Origin: Klebsiella huaxiensis
GTDB taxonomy: Bacteria; Pseudomonadota; Gammaproteobacteria; Enterobacterales; Enterobacteriaceae
Length of the DNA stretch: 64,000 bases
Assembly (NCBI RefSeq): GCF_003261575.2
Contig: NZ_CP036175.1
Coordinates: forward strand, 5,580,001 to 5,644,000
Reading direction: 5' to 3'
Positions within the stretch are counted from its first letter, which is position 1. Each line of letters begins with the position of its first letter. Positions 17,529-27,071 of this stretch are shown here, piece after piece. The notes below the pieces were generated by a model that did no database searches, was not told where the DNA came from, and saw only the letters and a program-made list of their open reading frames with translations. The translations under genes and the position numbers were made by a program.

Positions 17529-18896
17529 ATGAGAATAGTTACACTCGTAATATCTGCTGTAGCTTTGATGCCGGGAGTTACAGTCCCTAATGCGATAGCC
17601 GGTTTTATTGAAGACAGTAAGGCCAATCTCACACTCCGCAATTTCTATATTAATACAGATAATCGCAGTGGGGACGGGTTCAGTAAACAGGAAGAATGGG
17701 GACAGGGGTTCATCCTCAATTACGATTCAGGTTATACTGAAGGGCCAGTGGGATTCGGACTGAGCACTCTGGGGCTACTGGGCATCAGACTTGACGGAGG
17801 AGGTAAAGCAGGCTCACCGGCGTCAGGTCGGCAACCCGGTACAGTATTTCCGCTAGACAATGATGGCAGAGCGGTTCATCAGTTCGGTAGCCTGGGGGTT
17901 ACCGGCAGGGCAAAAATATCTGATACGGAACTCCGTTATGGAACGCTTCAGCCCAAAAATCCCGTCGTTATATACAACGATGCCCGCCTTTTGCCCATGA
18001 CATATCAGGGAGGACAAATATCATCAACAGATATCGACGATCTGAGTCTGACCGGCGGCGTTCTCACACATACAAAAGGACGTAACTCCACAGATATGCG
18101 CGGAATGTCCATTGCCGGAGCCAATGGAAGTGGTCCCACTTCACGGAGCAGTAATCGTTTTTATTTCGCCGGTGGTGACTATACTCTTATGAAAGACATG
18201 ACTCTCTCATACTATTACGGTGAGCTGGATAATTTTTACAGACAAAACTATATCGGACTGGCACATAACCTGAAAATCGTTTCCGGGAACCTGAAATCAG
18301 ATATTCGTATATTCATCAGCGATGCAGACGGAAAGAACGGAAGTGCTGCAGGACGGAGTGCCGGATATGTAAGTACTGGTTATTACGGAAATAATCGCAC
18401 AAAGGGAGAAGTGGACAACAATGTTTATAGCGGTCAGTTGACATGGTCTTCTGGAGGTCACAGTGTGAGCAGTGGTTATCAGTGGCTGACGGGGAAAAGT
18501 GACTTTCCATATCTGAATCGTGGTGATGGAGAAGGAACAAGCACCTGGTTAATTACTGATGCACAATTGCTAAAATTCAGCAGGGCGGGGGAGCGAACCT
18601 GGCTGGCACGGTACGCCTATAATTTTGCTGATGCAGGGCTCAAAGGGCTGAATCTAAGTATCCTCTATCTGAACGCCGATAATATTGATACCGGGAATGG
18701 GCGAAAGGGGGAATGGGAACGGGATATTGCCCTGAGTTATACTATCCCCGAGGGAATACTTAACGGACTTGGCATCTCCGTAAAAAATGCCACAATGCGC
18801 AGCGCTCTGCCTGACACAAGTAGAAAAGGCTCTGCTGGACAGCGTGACCAGGATGAAACCCGGGTTACAGTCAGTTATACCCTTCCTCTTCTCTGA
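17529..18896 (+). CDS. OprD-family outer membrane porin
   Basis: A 455-residue precursor with a signal peptide (MRIVTLVISAVALMPGVTV, cleavage near AIA-G). It then has the family features FIEDSKANLTLRNFY, EEWGQGFILNYDSGYT and alternating amphipathic strands, ending with a terminal strand and aromatic/Leu end typical of an 18-strand barrel. OprD proteins pass small cationic or carboxylate substrates. AAAGGA lies nine bases before the start. The promoter is MerR-like, so this porin is probably induced by metal; what it imports or exports cannot be told. Confidence 0.85.
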   Translation: MRIVTLVISAVALMPGVTVPNAIAGFIEDSKANLTLRNFYINTDNRSGDGFSKQEEWGQGFILNYDSGYTEGPVGFGLSTLGLLGIRLDGGGKAGSPASGRQPGTVFPLDNDGRAVHQFGSLGVTGRAKISDTELRYGTLQPKNPVVIYNDARLLPMTYQGGQISSTDIDDLSLTGGVLTHTKGRNSTDMRGMSIAGANGSGPTSRSSNRFYFAGGDYTLMKDMTLSYYYGELDNFYRQNYIGLAHNLKIVSGNLKSDIRIFISDADGKNGSAAGRSAGYVSTGYYGNNRTKGEVDNNVYSGQLTWSSGGHSVSSGYQWLTGKSDFPYLNRGDGEGTSTWLITDAQLLKFSRAGERTWLARYAYNFADAGLKGLNLSILYLNADNIDTGNGRKGEWERDIALSYTIPEGILNGLGISVKNATMRSALPDTSRKGSAGQRDQDETRVTVSYTLPLL

Positions 18897-18904
18897 TATA
18901 GTGT

Positions 18905-18942
18905 TTCCGGTCTGTTGTGCTGTTGAGCAGGACAGACCGGAA
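18905..18942 (+). terminator. Hairpin after the oprD-like gene
   Basis: TTCCGGTCTGT pairs with ACAGACCGGAA, a strong 11-bp stem directly after the porin stop. No T-tract follows. Confidence 0.6.
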
Positions 18943-19072
18943 TGACGTTCGCAGGCAGCAGAAGATTTATATCTGGCTGTCAGTCCGGTAGTTATTTCTG
19001 TCCCGGTTCTCCACTCAGGTCCGACTTAAAACATATCGTTTTTACTGCCATTTAAATAAAGAGTAGCCTTGC

Positions 19073-19525
19073 ATGTCATTATTATCAGTTTTAAAGTATC
19101 CGGATCCCAAATTGAAGATCATTGCAATGCCCGTCGAACATATTTCACCGATAACCCGGCAATTTATTAAGGATATGATTACCACTATGTACGGTACATC
19201 CAGTGTAGGTTTAACAGCAACCCAGGTTGGTGTTCACCAAAGGATTGCTGTAATTGATGTCCCTGAATCGCTGGTGCAACCAATAGTATTAATTAATCCG
19301 GTAATTGCTGAGAGTAAGGAAGAAAAAAATATCACTGAGGAAAAATGTCTTTCTATACCAGGAACCAGTCGTTTTGTATACCGTGCAGAGAAAATAAATG
19401 TCACCGCTCTTGATGCTTTTGGGAATACAATAAATTTTAGTGCAAGTGGTACTCTCTCGATCTGTATACAGCATATGATAGACCATATGAACGGGATTCT
19501 ATTAACTAAGAGCCTATCTCAATAG
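19073..19525 (+). CDS. Peptide-deformylase-like protein without catalytic Glu, C-terminus lost to an IS
   Basis: The three deformylase motifs are present: GLTATQ (residues 46-51), EKCLS (C92) and QHMIDH (H134, H138). The metal ligands Cys and two His are kept, but the catalytic Glu of HExxH is Met135, and the Gly of EGCLS is Lys91. True deformylases need the Glu to remove the N-formyl group, so this paralogue should be inactive in that reaction while still able to bind a metal. The last ~7 codons (KSLSQ) are encoded by the end of the adjacent IS5-family element. The native C-terminal helix (~20-25 residues) is therefore missing. Confidence 0.75.
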   Translation: MSLLSVLKYPDPKLKIIAMPVEHISPITRQFIKDMITTMYGTSSVGLTATQVGVHQRIAVIDVPESLVQPIVLINPVIAESKEEKNITEEKCLSIPGTSRFVYRAEKINVTALDAFGNTINFSASGTLSICIQHMIDHMNGILLTKSLSQ

Positions 19526-20270
19526 GACTTTATTCCAGACGATAAGACCACAGGCAAAATGCAACATAGCCTCGTAATTTTCGGCCTTCTTTTTCCATCG
19601 GGTCAGAACCCGGCGAAAGCGATTCATCCAGCTATGAGTCCTCTCAACGCCCCAGAGAGGGGCTTTGAAGTCCCTGTTTTTACTGGCGTCAGACTCCTCT
19701 TTACGGGACTGAATATGTGGCTCGTAACGGCGACTCTGCAGATACGTTTTCAGCCATCCAGCTTCGTAACCTTTGTCCAGACAGAGCCTGAGTTTCCCCC
19801 CGGATGCCCCGCCTGAAGGGCATCGAGCGTATCCGCAACCAATTTGATGTCGTGCGTGTTCGCTGCTGCGACGACCAGCGACAGAGGAAGCCCCCTGGCG
19901 TCCGTCAGCAGGCTGCGCTTTACACCTTGTTTCCCTTTGTCCTTAGGATTGCGACCTGTTTTTTGTTCCTGACAGCGGCGATTTGGTCATACAACCGTCC
20001 ATCGACAACCAGGACCAGTCAATGCTGTCCAGATGCTCGCAGGCAAGCAAACCGTTCTGCCAGAAGCGCTCAAAAATGCCTGAATCGTGCCACTCCTTAA
20101 AGCGCCGGTGTGCAGAACTCGATGAACATATCCCGGTGGCGTTCAGACAACCAGTCCTGAGGAAGAAGAATATGGCATCCATGGCAGCGCGGTTATCAAC
20201 GCGTTTCCTGTATGTATCGAGTGGATGGCTGGTTTTGTGCTCAGGGATACCCGGTCATTTTTTTAGGCTC
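19510..20270 (-). mobile_element. Decayed IS5-family (IS427/IS1031-type) element
   Basis: A 761-bp element with ends GAGCCTA at 19510 and its complement at 20270. The minus strand encodes pieces of an IS5-family transposase (DAIFFFLRTGC, SAHRRFKEWHDSG, DWSWLSMDG) broken by frameshifts and stops. No target duplication is visible, and the insertion cuts the deformylase-like gene, so DNA to the right was deleted or replaced. Confidence 0.75.
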
Positions 20271-20570
20271 GATGCAGAAAAACAATGAAGTTTCAATTTT
20301 ATCATTGCAAGCCTTTCATTCACTAAAACTCCTCGGCCAATCCGAAACTGGTGACTGTAGTAATTTCTTACAGGCTAAGACTTGCAGTAACTTGAAGGTA
20401 AGGGGGAGGATGATAAAAATTCATGAAGATCGCACTGAAATAATTCATTAAATCGGTTATTGAGTTGGATTGGCGCAAAATAATTAAAAATGTCTTTAAA
20501 ACATAGCGTTATCCATTGAATAACATCAGACCACTAAAATGGCCTGATGTAAAGGATGCTAATACCTATC
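20271..20570. other. 300 bases with no gene
   Basis: I see no credible coding region here. A hairpin, ACATCAG..CTGATGT at 20523-20550, lies just past the stop of the minus-strand oxidoreductase and may end its transcript. Confidence 0.5.
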
Positions 20571-23500
20571 TCAGGCATCAATAGTGATATCACCGGCAGG
20601 AATGCACTGGCATGTCAAACATGCACCCTCATCAGAGGGTTCCACACCATTCAGATGCTGCACGTTCCCGGCAATCACCTTAGTTGAACAGCTTTCACAT
20701 TGTCCAACACGACAACCACTAGGCATTTTAATCCCAAGTTTTTCTCCAAAATTCAGCAGAGTACCTTTATCCGTGGTCCAGATCTCTTCTCTTCCTGATT
20801 TTGCAAAAATTACTTTATGACGTAATGAGGGATCATTATTTATTTTTGTCGGAGAACGAAATATCTCGTAGAAAATAGCAAATGCAGGTACACCTCTCTC
20901 CTGAAGCCCTCGGGATATCGCATCCATCATAGGCTGCGGACCACACATGTAATAACGAGCATTATTCTCAATAAGATATGCCTCGACATCTCCCGCACCA
21001 ACATAACCAGCTCTATCATAATCCAATCCTGGAATATCACAGTCGAGGGGCTGGTTGTAGATATTAATTACTTTAAGCCTGTCAATAGACGCATTTAGCT
21101 CCGCAATTCTTTTCTTAAACGCATGTAGCCTACTATTTTGATTAGCATAGAAAAGCCAGATTTCCGGACCTTCCGCTTGGGGGTTAATAGACTCCAGATA
21201 GGAAATGAATGGAGTAATTCCAATACCGCCAGCAAATATTACGACAGGCTGGACGGCATTGAGCGGGACAATGAAATTCCCCCCAGGAGGCGTAAGTTCA
21301 ACATCCTTGCCTATCTGCAAATGCGTGTTTATGTAGGATGACATTATTCCTTCTACATATTCACCTTTCTCATCAGTCGCTTTCTGATGACGGACAGAAA
21401 TGGAATAGGTTTTACGGTCATGAACAAACGCAGGGCCTGTCAGCGAATACGCCCGGGTAACGATCTCTTCAGAATCGCTCATCGGACAACAGCTAACAGT
21501 GATATGCTGGCCCGGTTCATAATCAGGTAAGTAGCCTTCACTATTCGATTGGAAGGTAACTGTCGTAACATTATCTGCTTCTTTTTTCAGTTCAATGACT
21601 TTGAATGTTTTACGACCTTCCCAGGGGCGTCTTATCAGCTCAAAATCATTCAAGCGGCGAATGCGGCAGCGGAATGAACGCAAAGGTAAAGCACCGCTGA
21701 CTGGATCATAGCTATCACCGCTGATTAAGCTATTGTAATTGCTACTGTACTCACCTTTAACCGGGTATGAAGGTTTGCCAAAATCAGGACAAGCCTGCCA
21801 CCACCCAAACTCAGCAATTACAGTTTCATGAGAGAGTTTGGCTTCCACTTTTGCTCTAAATCGAGCAAGACCTGCTCTCGTTTCAATTTCTACCCAATCC
21901 CCCGTCTTGATACCTTCTTCGTCAGCCAGAGCTGCCGAAATGTCTACCGTTGGATAAGGTGCTTTTTTTCGTAGGCTAGTCAGGCTTCGATGTTGGCTAT
22001 GACAGAAGAATCCGCTTTTAACGGATGTCAGCATTAGTGGATAATCAGGATCGTTGCGCTGGTATTCTTGCGGCTGTACATACTCAGGTAAAGGATTGTA
22101 ACCATAGCGATGAAGGATCTCAGAGTAAAACTCTGCACGTTTTGTTTCTGTATTGAAACCTGCCAGATATCCACTATTTGGGTCTCTGAAAGCATATTTT
22201 CTGACTTTATGCTCAAGCGGGATATCGTAACCTTCTGGCTTATTTCTGAGCATCTCAACAGTCAAACCTAATGGTTCTAGTTGATAATTCCAGGCTGCCT
22301 CAATATTGCCGTCGAAGAACGCTTCATTCATTCCTAACCGGCATGCAAGATCGAAAACAATCTCAAGGTCGGAACGGCTTTCACCGCGCGGAGAGACCAT
22401 TTTTTTTCTCAACTGAATGTGGTCCTGAGCAGCAGCACTACTTTCAAACCCGGTTCTTAGGCCTTCGCGCTCCCAGGCAGTGTTTACTGGCAGAAGGATA
22501 TCAGCATACTTTGATGTAGGCGTTTCAAACAAATCTACATGGGCATAAAACTCAAGTGCCTCAAGCGCCTGTTGTCCGAGAGAAGTATCACTTTGTGAAA
22601 GTAATATGTTGGCACCAAAGCCAATTAACCCGCGAATTTTATAGGGTGTACCTTCTAATACTGAATGCCAGATATCCTGAGAATGAACCCAACCTTGTGA
22701 AGGCGGCCCGATAGGCCTTTCTTCAAGACCTAATGCTTTATCCCATTGTGATTTTGGCATCAGTGTCGGTGAATTAACCACATTCACCGGGTGGCTGGCA
22801 TAGATTCGATTACATCCTTCCTGATCGAAACAACCGGTTAAAGCATACAGTGTCGCAATCGCACGTTCTGTTTGGGTGGCATTAGTGTGTTGTGCCACTC
22901 CAGACCAACTGTGGTAGGCGATTTTCTTGGCCCCGGCAATCAAACTCGCAGCGGCTTCAATTGATGCAACAGATACCCCGGTGATACGGCTTACGTTTTC
23001 TGGGTCATAATTAGCCAACATATCTTTAAAAGATGAAAACGCCGTTTGGCAGGAAATTTTTGCACCATCAGCTATTGCAACTTCAACATTACCCTCAAGT
23101 GCAGCTGTAGGCGTCAGCGTTTCTTCAGTTCGAGTCTCGGAATCGATAAATGTGACTTGCTGGTTGTGTTCGTCCCAAACTGTATAGCGATTACTGATGG
23201 CAAGTGGGTTAATATCTTTTTCCCGAAGAAAATAACCATTATCATTTCGAACCAACAAAGGACCATTAGTCCAGTTTCGAACAAACTCATGATTAAACAG
23301 GTTTCTTTCTACCAGGAGATGGCTTAACCCCAAAGCTAATGCACCGTCAGTTCCAGGATTGACATCAAGCCAGGCATTTGCTTCTTTCGCTAAAGGTGTC
23401 GGGCGAGGATCCACGACGATCAGTTTTGCACCGTTATTTCGACCAGTACCAATCGCACTAGCCTGGGCAAGCCAAGTATTCGCGGGGTTATGCCCCCAAA

Positions 23501-24011
23501 GAAGGATAAGATCGGCATGGGAATAGTCAGCAACAGGGATGCCGCAGCCAAAGGTCCATCGATGTGCAACGTCTTTATGCCAGTTACATATTTCAGTTCC
23601 ATAGCTGGTGTTTGGGCTGCCATAGATACGAACAAATCGCTCTAACCATTCAATTGCATCGCTGAGGGGGGTACCGCTTGGGCTCGTAAAACCGAAAGCG
23701 ACAGATTCAGCTCCGTTCTCTCGTTTAAATTTTTCCAGTTGTCCGGCTATCGTTGACATAGCCTCTTCCCAACTTATACGTTTCCAGCCCGGGTTCTCGG
23801 CACCTTTAGGATGGGTTCTCTTCATCGGGTACAGAATTCTATTTGCGCTGTCCACCAGCTCAGGTGCCGCTTTGCCCTTCATACACATGGCCTTACCATT
23901 AGGATGTTCAGGGTTGGCCCGTACCTTGATCAGGTGGTCATTTGCTACTTCATTCAACGTCCCGCAACGCGAACGGCAAAGTGTGCAATATCCGGGAATA
24001 ATATCTGACAT
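20571..24011 (-). CDS. Molybdopterin oxidoreductase fused to an NAD(P)H:ferredoxin-type reductase
   Basis: A 1146-residue fusion. Residues ~1-750 are a DMSO-reductase/assimilatory-nitrate-reductase-like subunit: a 4Fe-4S motif (C9, C12, C16, C43), ILLWGHNPANTWLAQ and a C-terminal molydopterin-dinucleotide-binding region. Residues ~790-1060 are an FAD/NAD(P) reductase (RAYSLTG for flavin, FAGGIGITPFISYL for nucleotide). Residues ~1065-1146 are a plant-type 2Fe-2S domain (C1100, C1105, C1108 and a further Cys near 1131-1136). One chain could thus pass electrons from NAD(P)H through FAD and Fe-S to a molybdenum site in the cytoplasm; there is no signal peptide. The substrate is unknown. The start at 24011 has GTGAGG six bases upstream. 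A CueR-like gene lies upstream on the same strand. Confidence 0.85.
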   Translation of the reverse strand: MSDIIPGYCTLCRSRCGTLNEVANDHLIKVRANPEHPNGKAMCMKGKAAPELVDSANRILYPMKRTHPKGAENPGWKRISWEEAMSTIAGQLEKFKRENGAESVAFGFTSPSGTPLSDAIEWLERFVRIYGSPNTSYGTEICNWHKDVAHRWTFGCGIPVADYSHADLILLWGHNPANTWLAQASAIGTGRNNGAKLIVVDPRPTPLAKEANAWLDVNPGTDGALALGLSHLLVERNLFNHEFVRNWTNGPLLVRNDNGYFLREKDINPLAISNRYTVWDEHNQQVTFIDSETRTEETLTPTAALEGNVEVAIADGAKISCQTAFSSFKDMLANYDPENVSRITGVSVASIEAAASLIAGAKKIAYHSWSGVAQHTNATQTERAIATLYALTGCFDQEGCNRIYASHPVNVVNSPTLMPKSQWDKALGLEERPIGPPSQGWVHSQDIWHSVLEGTPYKIRGLIGFGANILLSQSDTSLGQQALEALEFYAHVDLFETPTSKYADILLPVNTAWEREGLRTGFESSAAAQDHIQLRKKMVSPRGESRSDLEIVFDLACRLGMNEAFFDGNIEAAWNYQLEPLGLTVEMLRNKPEGYDIPLEHKVRKYAFRDPNSGYLAGFNTETKRAEFYSEILHRYGYNPLPEYVQPQEYQRNDPDYPLMLTSVKSGFFCHSQHRSLTSLRKKAPYPTVDISAALADEEGIKTGDWVEIETRAGLARFRAKVEAKLSHETVIAEFGWWQACPDFGKPSYPVKGEYSSNYNSLISGDSYDPVSGALPLRSFRCRIRRLNDFELIRRPWEGRKTFKVIELKKEADNVTTVTFQSNSEGYLPDYEPGQHITVSCCPMSDSEEIVTRAYSLTGPAFVHDRKTYSISVRHQKATDEKGEYVEGIMSSYINTHLQIGKDVELTPPGGNFIVPLNAVQPVVIFAGGIGITPFISYLESINPQAEGPEIWLFYANQNSRLHAFKKRIAELNASIDRLKVINIYNQPLDCDIPGLDYDRAGYVGAGDVEAYLIENNARYYMCGPQPMMDAISRGLQERGVPAFAIFYEIFRSPTKINNDPSLRHKVIFAKSGREEIWTTDKGTLLNFGEKLGIKMPSGCRVGQCESCSTKVIAGNVQHLNGVEPSDEGACLTCQCIPAGDITIDA

Positions 24012-24160
24012 TGTAAACCTCACTACTAAAAACAGTTAATATATTTTAAAAACCACATTGCTTTCTTTTCACCCAAGAATTACTAACCCAATTAATGTTA
24101 ATATCATCTTGTTTTGTGGGCGTAATTTCAGTTGAAATTACTGTCATATATGGGTAGCGG

Positions 24161-24595
24161 CTAAGTAATTTCAGGGCCAGAATCTGATTCCTGCAAACCG
24201 TTAACATCTGCAAGATACAGTGCACGCAAAATAGGGCATTCAGGCTTATCATCCCCTGCACAGCAATCAGAAAGCGTTGTAAGTATTGATGCCATACGCT
24301 GAAATTCTTGAATTTTTACAGTCAACTCGCGGATGTGTGACTCGACTAATTTTTTCACATCAGCGCTTTGGCGCGAATGGTTACCCCAAAGACAGAGAAG
24401 TTCTCCTGTTTGCGCCAGAGAGAAACCTAACTCCCGACATCGACGTATAAAATGCAATTTGTACACATCAATATCGCTGTACATCCGATACCCGGCTGCA
24501 GTTCTTGCAACTTCCGGTATTAATCCCGCCTCTTCGTAATAGCGGATCATTTTGGCGGAAACTCCGGATAACCGGGCAGCATCACCAATGTTCAT
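24161..24595 (-). CDS. CueR-type MerR regulator
   Basis: A 144-residue MerR protein with N-terminal HTH (MNIGDAARLSGVSAKMIRYY), dimerisation helix, and the metal loop C112-CAGDDKPE-C120 with Ser77, the signature of Cu(I)/Ag(I)/Au(I) sensors. GGGAGG precedes the ATG. It is followed by the molybdo-fusion gene on the same strand (149-base gap), suggesting they were co-regulated. The CueR-type promoter that would have read toward it is now ~1.3 kb away across an IS5 copy. Confidence 0.88.
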   Translation of the reverse strand: MNIGDAARLSGVSAKMIRYYEEAGLIPEVARTAAGYRMYSDIDVYKLHFIRRCRELGFSLAQTGELLCLWGNHSRQSADVKKLVESHIRELTVKIQEFQRMASILTTLSDCCAGDDKPECPILRALYLADVNGLQESDSGPEIT

Positions 24596-24713
24596 CCTTA
24601 CCTCCCAAAATGTATTCTGTTAATATCAGATCCAGTTTCAAATGACGTCGTTTCTGACACTCTTACCTTGCATACGTAGTGATACGGTTACCGTTTGGCT
24701 CATCAAGACTTAG

Positions 24714-25909
24714 GGAAGGTGCGAATAAGCAGGTCATTTCTTCCCAAGCTGACTCGCTGATTAAAATTTCGCGGATCTGGGCCGATTTTTTTCCCGCAAA
24801 CACATCGAATCAGCCTATTTAGGCTATTTTTTCCACCATTTCTGGCGTTATTTCCGGTTTTTACTGAGATCTCTCCCACTGACGTATCATTTGGTCCACC
24901 CGAAACAGGTTGGCCAGGGTGAATAACATCGCCAGTTGGTTATCGTTTTTCAGCAGCCCCTTGTATCTGGCTTTCACGAAGCCGAACTGCCGCTTGATGA
25001 TGCGAAACGGGTGCTCCACCCTGGCACGGATGCTGGCTTTCATGTATTCGATGTTGATGGCCGTTTTGTTCTTGCGCGGATGCTGCTTCAAGGTTTTTAC
25101 CCTGCCGGGACGCTCGGCGATCAGCCAGTCCACATCCACCTCGGCCAGCTCCTCGCGCTGTGGCGCTCCTTGGTAGCCGGCATCGGCTGAGACAAATTGC
25201 TCCTCTCCATGAAGCAGATTACCCAGCTGATTGAGGTCATGCTCGTTGGCCGCGGTGGTGACCAGGCTGTGGGTCAGGCCACTCTTGGCATCGACACCAA
25301 TGTGGGCCTTCATGCCAAAGTGCCACTGATTGCCTTTCTTGGTCTGATGCATCTCCGGATCGCGTTGCTGCTCATTGTTCTTGGTAGAGCTGGGTGCCTC
25401 AATGATGGTGGCATCCACCAAAGTGCCTTGGGTCATCATGACGCCTGCTTCGGCCAGCCAGCGATTGATGGTCTTGAACAATTGACGGGCCAGTTGATGC
25501 TGCTCGAGCAGGTGGCGGAAATTCATGATGGTGGTGCGATCCGGCAGGGCGCTATCCAGGGATAATCGGGCAAACAGGCGCATGGAGGCGATTTCGTACA
25601 GGGCATCTTCCATGGCACCGTCGCTCAGGTTGTACCAATGCTGCATGCAGTGAATACGCAGCATGGTCTCCAGCGGATAGGGCCGTCGGCCATTGCCCGC
25701 CTTGGGATAAAACGGCTCGATGACAGCGGTCATATTCTGCCATGGCAGAATCTGCTCCATGCGGGAGAGGAAAATCTCTTTTCGGGTCTGACGGCGCTTA
25801 GTGCTGAATTCACTATCGGCGAAGGTGAGTTGATGGCTCATGATGTCCCTCTGGGATGCGCTCCGGATGAATATGATGATCTCATATCAGGAACTTGTTC
25901 GCACCTTCC
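24714..25909 (-). mobile_element. IS5 (IS5 subgroup) insertion
   Basis: A 1196-bp element with ends GGAAGGTGCGAA at 24714 and its complement at 25909, the IS5 length and termini. Flanking 4-bp sequences TTAG and CTAG fit the YTAR target but differ in one base. The transposase frame is intact. Confidence 0.92.
24861..25841 (-). CDS. IS5 transposase
   Basis: A 326-residue DDE transposase: DUF772 N-terminal domain (RRPYPLETMLRIHCMQHWYN), then GTLVDATI (Asp), VSADAGYQG (Asp) and the RARVEHPFRIIKRQFG end with the catalytic Glu. Intact and full length. Confidence 0.93.
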   Translation of the reverse strand: MSHQLTFADSEFSTKRRQTRKEIFLSRMEQILPWQNMTAVIEPFYPKAGNGRRPYPLETMLRIHCMQHWYNLSDGAMEDALYEIASMRLFARLSLDSALPDRTTIMNFRHLLEQHQLARQLFKTINRWLAEAGVMMTQGTLVDATIIEAPSSTKNNEQQRDPEMHQTKKGNQWHFGMKAHIGVDAKSGLTHSLVTTAANEHDLNQLGNLLHGEEQFVSADAGYQGAPQREELAEVDVDWLIAERPGRVKTLKQHPRKNKTAINIEYMKASIRARVEHPFRIIKRQFGFVKARYKGLLKNDNQLAMLFTLANLFRVDQMIRQWERSQ

Positions 25910-25922
25910 CTAGTCGATATCC

Positions 25923-25953
25923 AGCCTAGACCTTCCCGTGGTGGTAAGGTCAA
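25923..25953 (-). promoter_or_regulatory. Orphan CueR-type promoter facing the IS5 copy
   Basis: On the minus strand TTGACC (25953-25948), a dyad ACCTTACC-ACCAC-GGGAAGGT, and -10 TAGGCT (25928-25923) with a 19-bp spacer. The half-site GGGAAGGT matches CueR operators of copA genes. It reads into the IS5 end 14 bases away. Confidence 0.7.
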
Positions 25954-26014
25954 GAAAAAAATCATCAAGATAAGCTGTGTAAAAAACCAGATGTGACGAA
26001 CATACTCATATCCC

Positions 26015-26962
26015 TTATGACCACATACTTAATGACTCAAAACACTCTTCTTTGGGTTTAGAAAGGATGGTTTCTCTAGTGGCATCATTTTTATATTCAC
26101 CAACACTCACTAATTCCCATGATTCGACATCATTCAACAGTGCAAGCATCAACTTATTATTTAATGCATGCCCTGACTTATAAGCATGGTAGGCGCCAAT
26201 AATATTATGGCCTGATACAAAGAGGTCTCCAATCGCATCCAGTGTTTTATGTCGCACAAGTTCGTTATTAAATCGCAGACCTTCCGGATTCAGAACGCTA
26301 TATTCATCAAGCCCTATCGCATTGTTCAAACTTGCCCCTAACCCAAGACCTTTTTGTTGTAGAAGTTCTACATCACGAACAAATCCGAAAGTTCTGGCAT
26401 CAGCAATCTCGCTAATATAGTTTTCTTTCGACACTTCAATATTTAATCTATTAGTCTCAGCAGAAATCAAGGGATGCTTAAAATCAATCATAAAATCGAT
26501 CGAGAACTTTGAGTCTGGATGCAAAAGAGCCCATTTGTCGCCATCTTTTACGGAAACCGTTTTTTTTATCAGAAGATATTTTTTTAGCGCACACTGCTCT
26601 ATCAAACCAGCGTGCATTATTGAGTCTATGAATCCTCTGGCACTCCCATCGAGAATGGGAAGTTCTGGAGCATCGAGCTCCACCAAGAGGTTATCAAGCC
26701 CCATGCTAGACACCGCAGAAAGGAAATGCTCGATTGTTGAAACTCGAACTCCCTGAGGGTTGATAATGCTTGTTGCCAGCATAGTGTCATGAATCTGATC
26801 GGCACGGAGCTGAATATCAACAACAGGAGTTACATCTGTTCTACGGAACCGTATGCCACTATCGGCACCAGCAGGCATGATTTTCATGTTAACGGTTTTA
26901 CCGCTATGCAAGCCAATACCGTTTAATTCAACAATATTCTTGATAGTTTTTTGCTTGATCAT
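26015..26962 (-). CDS. lpxC: Second LpxC (UDP-3-O-acyl-GlcNAc deacetylase), metal-island copy
   Basis: A 315-residue protein aligned along its length with LpxC, the zinc enzyme of the committed step of lipid A synthesis. Catalytic residues are kept: E78-H79 (TIEHFLS), the RHKTLDAIGDLF block with zinc His and Asp plus general acid/base residues, and SGHALNN with the last His. It should therefore be active. The C-terminus ends FESLSMWS rather than the ...AVLA tail by which FtsH recognises housekeeping LpxC. It lies far from the mra/fts region, where normal lpxC resides, and has a CadR-like promoter. I infer a metal-inducible replacement or boost for lipid A synthesis. Confidence 0.9.
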   Translation of the reverse strand: MIKQKTIKNIVELNGIGLHSGKTVNMKIMPAGADSGIRFRRTDVTPVVDIQLRADQIHDTMLATSIINPQGVRVSTIEHFLSAVSSMGLDNLLVELDAPELPILDGSARGFIDSIMHAGLIEQCALKKYLLIKKTVSVKDGDKWALLHPDSKFSIDFMIDFKHPLISAETNRLNIEVSKENYISEIADARTFGFVRDVELLQQKGLGLGASLNNAIGLDEYSVLNPEGLRFNNELVRHKTLDAIGDLFVSGHNIIGAYHAYKSGHALNNKLMLALLNDVESWELVSVGEYKNDATRETILSKPKEECFESLSMWS

Positions 26963-27071
26963 GGAGACCTCTGTTTGCTCTAGCGACTAGGCAGAACGTC
27001 CGCAACAAGGTTCCATTGATGATTCCCCCTATTGCTCTGTTCATCGTCCTCGCTACTCTCGACTTGGTTCC

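Noticed and set aside
20410..20451. Tiny frame after AAGGGGGAGG
   Set aside because: The ribosome site is strong, but the peptide is only 13 residues and nothing else supports it.
24046..24160. Possible MerR-type promoter between the CueR-like gene and the molybdo-fusion gene
   Set aside because: A GTGGTTTTTAAAATAT stretch resembles the -10 side of the regulon promoters, but there is no TTGACC or dyad at the right distance.
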